NCBI GenBank assembly: GCA_905221615.1
Contig: CAJNDT010004680.1
Location: forward strand, 372,001 to 436,000
Reading direction: 5' to 3'
Length of the DNA stretch: 64,000 nucleotides
From: Symbiodinium sp. CCMP2592
Taxonomy: Eukaryota > Sar > Dinophyceae > Suessiales > Symbiodiniaceae
This document shows, one piece after another, positions 53,690-61,251 of the stretch. A program made the position numbers and the translations under genes. Position 1 is the stretch's first letter. Every line of letters starts with the position of its first letter. A model generated the notes under the pieces. The model saw nothing but the letters and a program-made list of their open reading frames with translations. It searched no databases and had not been told where the DNA came from.

Positions 53690-55110
53690 ATGCAGCTCAG
53701 ATACGGGCCTGGGGTGTGTGTGGGGTACTGGTCTAGAGTTTATGGTAAGATTCAAACGCTTTCAATCTGCTCATGTTTCTTGTAGACATGGGTTTAGGGT
53801 TTAGGGTTTACGCCTCGTCGTGCGTCACAAGATCCTCCAGGTGGTCCTTCTCTGCTTCCTGCCGCCGTGGCAGCCGCTCTTTATCTTCCTGAGTTGGCCT
53901 TTAAACACCCTGAAAAATATTTACATATAGGGTCCCTTATAAACCCAAATAAGGAAAATAAAAAATGTCCCAAAATCCAACCTATCTTCGTGCAGCTTCT
54001 GCAGGAATTCCGTGCGGACCTGAAGTCTGAACCACGCGACGGTTTAGATGGGGTTTTGGGCTTAGGGCTTAAGGTTTAGGGTTTGCGTTTTTTTTGTTTG
54101 TTTTTAACACTCCTTTTTCTGCCGTGGTATGACGAAAAGCGGATATTCCGCTGGGCAGCATGCGCAGGAATATATCTGGCACGCAGACTCAGACACCTCA
54201 AGTCCCCCCGAGAAAATGCATACATGGAGGTTCATGGGTACTTATAAGTGTGCTAATAAGTCCCCTAATTCTAGGGTTCCTTTAAAGGTTCTACAGGGTT
54301 TAGGGTTTAGGGTAGTTATAAGTGGGCTAGTAAGTCCCCTAATATGGGTTATAAGTATAGTTACGCAACTTATAACCCCACTTAGAACTACCCATGAACC
54401 TCCAAGTACTCCTCTGTCAGCATACCGCAAACCCTTGACCCTACCCGATCCCTAAACCCCTAAGCCAGCATGTCTAAATAAACCCAGCAAGCCCTAAAAG
54501 CCCTTTTTTTGCCACTGGACTCAAGTCTAGCCAGTCTACGACCCCGCTAAAAGCCCTAAACCCGAAACCCCTTCAGAACTCTAGAGCACTCTAAAGAATG
54601 CACAACCTCCCAAGGGCCGTGCGAGTCGAATGTTGGCATCCACCAGGAAGTGAGCTAGAGCTTCCCGGTCGCTCAGATCGTACTGCTTCGCCTGGTATGC
54701 GGCTTAGGGTTTATAGGCTTCAGGGGCTTAGGAGTTTAGGGTTTAAGGTTTACACTCTCGCAACTCGGACTTGCCAGACGAGGTCAGGGTTTACGGTTTG
54801 AGGTTTTGGGCTTAGGGCGTCGGGGTTTAAGGCCATGGGCTTACGAGCTTTGAGGGTTTAGGGCTTCTCTTAAGGGTTTAGGCTCTCGCAACTCCGACTT
54901 GCCAGGCGAGTTTTAGACAAAGGTTCAGGGATAAGGTTTTCGGGTTAAAACTTTAACCCTAAACCCTTTTGCTGCGGGCTTGCTTGCAAGGACGCCTGGT
55001 AGTTTGTTAGCATTTAGGGCTTGAAGGGTTTGGCTCCTTTAAACAGCCCTTCTAGAGGAACCCTCTAAAGGAACCCGTTCTATAAAATAAGCGAAGCACC
55101 TAGATTACAG
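53690..55110. other. Spacer
   Basis: TTTAGGG-like runs lie near 53790-53810 and 54690-54990, plus the MITE at 54224. No gene is recognised. Confidence 0.45.
54224..54407. mobile_element. MITE-like repeat, GGAGGTTCATGGG family, enlarged copy
   Basis: It starts ATGGAGGTTCATGGGTAC and ends CCCATGAACCTCCAAGT. It contains an inner duplicate of the TTATAAGTGGGCTA segment. Confidence 0.7.
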
Positions 55111-55119
55111 ATATCTAAA

Positions 55120-55370
55120 AGGTGGTCTTTCGGTGTGCTCCTCTGCAGCTGTAGGAACTGCTGGTACACGGGCTATCTTTTCGACCTCGATCTTCTCGTC
55201 CGGAGGCAGCACCTGCTGTTCAGTTTCTAAGGCATGCCGATGCCGGAGTCCAGCGTGCTGGGGTGCAGGCTTGAGATTTCATAAGTTCTGGCGGCGAAAT
55301 CTACGAGAGATACGTGCAGATACTTCAAGTCCTCAGCAAGACACTTAGCCGTCTGCCTGACCTTCGGGGC
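55120..55370 (-). CDS. Candidate exons, unknown
   Basis: Two minus-strand frames look coding: AKCLAEDLKYLHVSLVDFAA upstream and EQQVLPPDEKIEVEKIARVP downstream. They are in different frames, so a short intron or frame change would be needed between them. No domain is recognised. Confidence 0.3.
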
Positions 55371-55528
55371 AGTCTCGATGCCCTAAACCCTAAACCCTCA
55401 ACTGCCAATGCTGTGCGCCGATAACTCAGCTTACTGGACAAATCCTGTCAGGCAAGCTGTAGTCCACTGTTCAACCAAACTACCCTGCAGTGCGGGCTAG
55501 TCCTTGCGAAGTAAGAGCGAAAAACCCA

Positions 55529-55632
55529 CTTCGATTTGGGAGGGGACCCTAAAAAGCACCCTAAATAGTAGGAGCCTTATCATAAGGACACCAAATTAAG
55601 GTATCCCTACTTTTTGGAAACTCCCATTTCGA
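55529..55632. mobile_element. MITE-like repeat, GGGAGT/ACTCCC family, with 8-bp direct repeat
   Basis: TTCGATTT is found on both sides of a palindrome that starts GGGAGGGGACCCTAA and ends TTTTTGGAAACTCCC. Confidence 0.65.
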
Positions 55633-55689
55633 TTTATATAGCCCTTTAAAGGGGCCCTTATAGTACCCTTTTAGTAACCCTTTAAAGGA

Positions 55690-55790
55690 ACCCGTAAGGT
55701 GCGTGTGGATGCCTGGCTTTCAGCTGGAGGATCAGCTGATGGACTTCCGCCCGTCTTGAGGCTCTTCTCCCGGCGCAGCGGCGCCTGCTG
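55690..55790 (+). CDS. Candidate exon, paralogous to 58715-58825
   Basis: A plus-strand frame reads VDAWLSAGGSADGLPPVLRL. The exon candidate at 58715-58825 reads VDAWLAALGSAIGLPVVSML, so the two are clearly related. Conservation of protein sequence supports coding. The function is unknown. Confidence 0.4.
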
Positions 55791-55883
55791 CGTTCTCAAT
55801 CTAGGGCCTTTAATAGCTAGAATAAAGTTCCTTTCAAGGGTTCCTGCAAGGGATACTATAAGGGATCTACAATGGGGTTCTGC

Positions 55884-55989
55884 AATATAAGGGCCTTAAT
55901 AGTTAGAATAGGGTTTTGGTGCCATATTATACCATAAATATCATAAGGAACTCCCAAAATAGTTTTGGTTGTTATTTAGGCCCCTATAG
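55884..55989. mobile_element. MITE-like repeat, AGGGCCTTAATAG family
   Basis: It starts ATATAAGGGCCTTAATAG and ends TTATTTAGGCCCCTATAG. Confidence 0.7.
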
Positions 55990-56835
55990 GTTGACTGTGA
56001 GGCTCGATCAGAGATGGCGGGAGCCTCTGCTATCCAGACCATGTGTCATTCTTGAAAAATTTGAAAATACAAACCAATCTAAAAATTTAACATGAACTCT
56101 TCAAAAATCCAAGACTATGCGACGTCTGCGGCACCGCAGCATTTGCCCAGGTTCGACGAATCGAGTTACATTATGCTGCCTAGGCTGCTTCTGTTCAAAA
56201 GCATTCTCAGAGCAAAATGGACCACGCTTTTTTTGCACATGGTTTGGGTTTAGGGTTGACAGATCACTGCCTGTAAAATAGGTTCAAGTCATGTCGGTCT
56301 TCACGAAGAAAATCCAAGCCAAAGGTGGTGCAGCAACATAGGGTTCTTACTTGCAGCGCTTAGAATAGAATCATTCAAACAATGGTTTGGTGCGCGGTAT
56401 CGTGTACGACTAAAATGTCACAAGGCTTGCTTTGATATTGCCATTAGTATCTTTGCTATCACTCTGTTCTTCTTTATCTTCATTACCAAGTATTCAGACC
56501 CCAGACCCTACATTGCATCGGCGAAATGGGGCCGGTCGGAATGCTAGCAAACGCACCCCGATCTCCCAAAGCCAATCCTGCGCTTCCACGCCAGGACGGT
56601 GCCGTGCCGCTTAGGGTTTCAAGCTTAAGGGCCCAGAGTGTTGATGTCAGATTTCCCAGCTGTGTTAGGGACATCATGCCAATCCGCGCGCTGACCCTTT
56701 CTTCCCGCCTCCTTGTCGTTGGAGCGGCTTGGCTGGGTCACGGGTGCATGTAGGTCTCTAGCTTCCTTGCTGTCTGCCTCCGGAGCATGATGCGAGCCTA
56801 GCCACCCTTCGACCCCAGTGCAAAGCAAATTGGGA
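55990..56835. other. Spacer with weak open frames
   Basis: Opposed open frames at 56526-56828 have protein-like composition on both strands and no domain. No call is possible. Confidence 0.35.
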
Positions 56836-57183
56836 TAGTCGGGTCCCAGAACGGTAATGACCGTAACAGTAGTAATCTTAACAGTTCAAATCAACCTGCA
56901 CAAAGTACCTGGGGCAGTCACAACGGTTTCAGTAGCTGCCGCACCTCTGGAGGATCTGCTGGCGGAGGTAGTGGAGGCTCCTTGCAATGCTGAGGCAAAG
57001 CGATAGTCGGGTCCCATAACAATAACAACGGTAACAATGTTAGTCTTAACAATTCAAATCAACCTGCACAAACTGCCTGGGGCAGTCACAACGGCTTCAG
57101 TAGCTGTCGCACCTGTGGAGGATGTGCCGGCGGAGGTAGTGGTGGCTCCTTGCAATGCTGAGTCGAAACGACAGCCGGGTCCC
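56836..57183 (+). repeat. Tandem repeat of about 170 bp encoding a Gly-rich C-terminus
   Basis: Two full copies. In the plus frame each reads NQPAQ, WGSHNGFSSCRT, a GGGSGGSLQC tail and a stop. A third partial start (GGGTCCCATAACCATAA) follows. Synonymous and conservative differences suggest duplicated 3' exons. Confidence 0.65.
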
Positions 57184-57498
57184 ATAACCATAATATCACT
57201 AACAATAGTAATGATAATGATAATAACATCACGAATAACGAACAAAAATAATAGCACCAAGAATAGTTACGATCATAATAGCAATAATGATAATGATAAT
57301 TTTGTCGCCCACAAGTGATAGTAGTAATGGTAGTTACGATATTCATGGCAACAATACTAATAACGATTACAGTAGTAATAGTCATAAACACAACATAGTT
57401 ACAGGAACTCCGAACAAGCCTTCAAACCATCTGCCTCTGAAGGAGGCGGCAGCGATGCTGCCGCGCACGAAGGTGGTGACGCTGCAGGCTCCTTGGCA

Positions 57499-57502
<4 letters not shown>

Positions 57503-57533
<31 letters not shown>

Positions 57534-57552
57534 GCACATATATATATATGAA

Positions 57553-57625
<73 letters not shown>

Positions 57626-57644
57626 CTTTGTATATATGTAAATA

Positions 57645-57679
<35 letters not shown>

Positions 57680-57690
57680 GTATATATATA
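57503..57690. repeat. (TA)n tracts
   Basis: Several long TA runs separated by short unique pieces. Frames reading YIYIYI are artefacts. Confidence 0.95.
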
Positions 57691-58235
57691 TATATATGTG
57701 TGTGTGAATGCGTATCTGTTTATTTGTTTGTTCATGTTTATATCTATAAACTATAAACTACGTAGCTATACTCAGTATACCAGACTATACTCTTCTACTA
57801 TACTGTACTGTATCATACTATACTAAACTATGTATATTATACTATGTAGGTGTGCATTATATTCTATGTACATTATACTTTGTATACGAAACTATTTATA
57901 TTGCACTATAGTGAACTGTATTCTACGGTATTACACTATATTAGACTAGATGACATATTTGCTGTATTATACCATACTAAACTATACTACACTGTACTAG
58001 ACGATAGGCTCTATGCTACTATTTTGCCTTCTATTATGTGCAATATTATGGTACGAGACACTAACGTGCAACCTTTAATGCAACAAGCCTCCCAAGCATT
58101 TGCTTCGGACGCAGGCGGCGGTGATGCTGCAGCCTCCTGGCGTGTGCATGCAGAGCAAGATGCTTAAGGTAGGGCGCCACAAACTAGCAGAGCGCAAGGC
58201 ACGCCTCCTGCTTCTCCTGAAGCCGGATCTGTAGC
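57691..58235. other. AT-rich spacer
   Basis: Dense TACTATACTA-like degenerate repeats to about 58020. A short Ala/Gly-rich frame (SDAGGGDAAASWRVHAEQD) follows at 58105-58165 and may be an exon remnant. Confidence 0.45.
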
Positions 58236-58239
58236 TAAG

Positions 58240-58412
58240 GAGTGGTGAGCAGGTCCTGCGCAGGCCCAGGGACTGCTTGTTGCGACTCGCCCAGGGGCAG
58301 CTTGGCCGGCATCACCTGCATCAAGGAACAGCTACTGGCTTTGACATCCCGATGGCCTACGGAAGAGTCCTTACACACCTGACGCCCCAGCAACGTGTTG
58401 CAGTGCCCATGT
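58240..58412 (+). CDS. Candidate exon, unknown
   Basis: A plus-strand frame reads LRLAQGQLGRHHLHQGTATG and then FDIPMAYGRVLTHLTPQQRV. It runs to a CCCAT|GTATGT donor-like site. It has protein-like composition and no recognised domain. Confidence 0.35.
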
Positions 58413-58714
58413 ATGTAGTAGTGGGATGTATGGGGTATGTGTTAGTTGGCGGTTGTCTTCGGATATGGTGTGTCAAGTGTAGTGAAATGAAATCCTGCAA
58501 TCGTGCTTGGGGCCGAGCGGAGATGCTTGAAGCCCTCACCCCTAACCCCTAAACCCCGACCCCCAAACCCCCCACAGCAGCACGCTTCGGACATCCGGGA
58601 GCAACCCCCACCTCGAAGTTTCAGAACCCTCAATAGCGGCATCGTTTGTGGAAGGACTGCGTATACAAGGGCGCCCCGATTTTGCTTTTGCGGCTGCGAC
58701 TGATTGAACCCTAA

Positions 58715-58825
58715 ACCCTACCCCATCTGGCCTTCGAGGTGGATGCCTGGCTTGCAGCTCTAGGATCGGCCATTGGACTTCCCGTCGTCTCCATGCTCTT
58801 CTCTGTGAGCTTCGCCTGCGGCTTA
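58715..58825 (+). CDS. Candidate exon, paralogous to 55690-55790
   Basis: A plus-strand frame reads FEVDAWLAALGSAIGLPVVS. See the entry at 55690. Two similar exons 3 kb apart suggest tandem gene copies. Confidence 0.4.
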
Positions 58826-59533
58826 GGGTTTCGGGTTTACCGACCCTTTTTCAGCACGGGCTTTGAGTGTATGCCGGCGAGCTGAAACCGTTCAGGGCTT
58901 AGAGTTTACGCTTTCGTCAAGTTGAGCATGGTGCAGAGATTGGGGAAGCCAAGGGCAGTTTGGTGGGTTTCCAGCAATTACGGGTAACTGGTCCTTATGA
59001 CAGGGATCCCTTCTATTCTGTATGAATGCCAGCTACACGAAAAGCTTCAGACGGCAGGTCCTTCAATCAACCGGGACATGAGGTCTACAATAACGACAGC
59101 TTTATCAGCTTTCTTTTGATGCTTCTTATTCGTATTGTTTCTGTTGAAACTGGTGTTTACATTTATTGGTCAACCTAGAAGAATAGGGTTTAGGGTGTAG
59201 GGCACTTCCACCCGGAACATGGGGCCGAAAGCCGCAATCCTGGAACTCGACTAACAATCCTTGAACCCTAAACCCATAACCCTGAACCCTAGACCCAATC
59301 CCTTTTTCAGCTCCCTGAACCCTTTTTTGCATCAGGACTTGTGCAATCGCCTGAACACTGACTTCCACAATGCAAAGAATTTGAAACTGTACAAGCAGAG
59401 AGAACTGTTTCGGAGCCCTAAACCCTAAAACCCTCACACCTAAACCAAGCCTAAACCCGAGCAAGGTTCCTCCATCCCATCGTCGTCAGCTGATGCCGGG
59501 CTATCTGCGACAGAAACCGCCTTCCGTCAGGAT
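58826..59533. other. Spacer
   Basis: TTTAGGG-like motifs in both orientations. No gene is recognised. Confidence 0.45.
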
Positions 59534-59600
59534 CGCATGTAACATAGGGGCTTTAATAATTGGAACAGGGTTTTGGGCTCCTTTAAACCCCTCGGCACCT
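59534..59600. mobile_element. Partial MITE, ATAGGGGCTTTAATAATTGG
   Basis: Left half of the ATAGGGGCCTTAAT family. The LINE begins at about its right edge. Confidence 0.5.
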
Positions 59601-59636
59601 ATGACCTGGTCTGCGACGTGCATACCGAGGGTGACT

Positions 59637-61169
59637 ATGCAGGCCAGTGAGGTGAGGCAGTGCACGTCGGCTACTTGGGTAGCTGGGTACAATGCATCGG
59701 ATATGCTCCTTTCGAATCCGACTTATGCGGATGCTACATTTCTGGTGTGCCAATGCTTGTGTTACATGCAGTGTGCGTGGTACCAATCCAAGAAGGACAT
59801 GAATCAGCGAGCTCATTGTGAGCATGGGAATGGGGCGAAGGGAAGCCAGAAGGGGAAGGGCAAGGGCAGCGGTAAGCAGCAGATTCAGAATCCCAATAAC
59901 AGCGGTACAGTAGAAGAACGCAATCAGGAGTTTCTGCGACAGATGAAAGAAGCGATTCCAGAGCAGGCCAAGATTAGGATGCAGACTACGTTGATCGATT
60001 CCGAATGGAATGTGCCTGTGGTACCGTACCAGCATCTTGGAGCATCAGGGGGTGTGGCGGTTGTGCCGAGAGACGAGCTTCCATCAATTGTGGCAAGGGT
60101 AGGGTTTACTGGCAAAGCTACTGCGGTGGTTGTGGTCCAGCATCCTGACGAGTTGGGGTTGAAAGCATACCCGAGAAGCCATGTTTCGTTCACGCTTTCA
60201 GTGGCAGGGGCGGACGGGGCCAGAGAGTACATATCCGCAAAGAGATGGCTTGTTCAATTGGGATTCGGTGACCAGGTGAGTAGGGTCGTGGAGGGGGAGC
60301 AGATCTATGTTGAACAGAAGATGAAGAAGATGACGGCACGGTTTTCCAAGAAGAGGGGATGGGATGATGGGGAAATTCCGGCAAGCATCATGATGAACCA
60401 TCTGGAGCAGCTTATTCCTGATTTAGCGGTTGATCAACTCCAGAGCAGGATGAACGGATCCTTTGCATTCTATTGCCATGAGGATTTCATTGATGACGTT
60501 CTCTGTGCTTCGGGTAAGAACGGGATTTTTATCAAATGTCAGTCCGATGATGTTGCTCCCTTGGAACTTTTATGGCTGCCCGAAACTATGTCTTTGACGG
60601 ATGCACTCAACATGACGAAGGACAAAAGGGTGATTGGTTTAGCTGAGAAGGGGATGAGTGGAAGGTTGGCGTTAAGGTTCAAGACGAATGATGCGCTTGC
60701 CAATTTCGCCAAGGAGTACAAGTACGTTGATACATCACATTTGGCGAGGTGGAAGGTGTCAGGGTATCCACTCAACGGGGGATTGCATGGACTTTCGTTG
60801 CTATTGGGGAGTCGTAAGTGGAAGGATGTTAGCGTCGTGTACATGGACTCCAAGGAAGCTGTGTTTCAGTCGTCCAATCGTGGGAATGACTTACCGTTGT
60901 ACTACATGGAGGCGGGGCAAGGCCAGCAGGTCAAGTTCAAGGCGCTCAACGCGGTGGCTAGGGGTATGCAGCGTCAGGATAGGGAGGCTGGTACATCATC
61001 CGGGACTTCTATTTTTCCAGAGCGTCGTGCACCACGTGAGGAGCGTCAGAAGGCTTTTCTCCAGCGTCTCAATGACAAAGGCCCGAATCCGAAGGCTAGT
61101 CAAGTTAGGCCGCGGGAGGGAGCTCACACAGGTGAAACGCCTCCGCCAAAGGAGCGCAAGGAGGGGTGA
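59637..61169 (+). CDS. LINE ORF1 protein
   Basis: The frame is open from 59493, but its first 48 codons cover a partial MITE. The ATG at 59637 (MQASEVRQCTSA) gives 510 residues. Near residue 40 there is a Cys cluster (LVCQCLCYMQCAW), then a Lys/Gly-rich basic stretch (KGSQKGKGKGSGK) that could bind RNA. The middle looks folded (GASGGVAVVPRDELPSI, AAGATG-free strand-rich segments). The C-terminus is basic and Pro-rich. No RRM or esterase signature is recognised. Its position before the endonuclease/RT ORF supports an ORF1 ribonucleoprotein role. Confidence 0.7.
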   Translation: MQASEVRQCTSATWVAGYNASDMLLSNPTYADATFLVCQCLCYMQCAWYQSKKDMNQRAHCEHGNGAKGSQKGKGKGSGKQQIQNPNNSGTVEERNQEFLRQMKEAIPEQAKIRMQTTLIDSEWNVPVVPYQHLGASGGVAVVPRDELPSIVARVGFTGKATAVVVVQHPDELGLKAYPRSHVSFTLSVAGADGAREYISAKRWLVQLGFGDQVSRVVEGEQIYVEQKMKKMTARFSKKRGWDDGEIPASIMMNHLEQLIPDLAVDQLQSRMNGSFAFYCHEDFIDDVLCASGKNGIFIKCQSDDVAPLELLWLPETMSLTDALNMTKDKRVIGLAEKGMSGRLALRFKTNDALANFAKEYKYVDTSHLARWKVSGYPLNGGLHGLSLLLGSRKWKDVSVVYMDSKEAVFQSSNRGNDLPLYYMEAGQGQQVKFKALNAVARGMQRQDREAGTSSGTSIFPERRAPREERQKAFLQRLNDKGPNPKASQVRPREGAHTGETPPPKERKEG

Positions 61170-61251
61170 GGCTGATCGAGGCGAAAATGTTTCACTACGA
61201 TGCCATACTACGGCAAGGATTCGTGCACTACGAGGGCGCATCACTTTCAGA

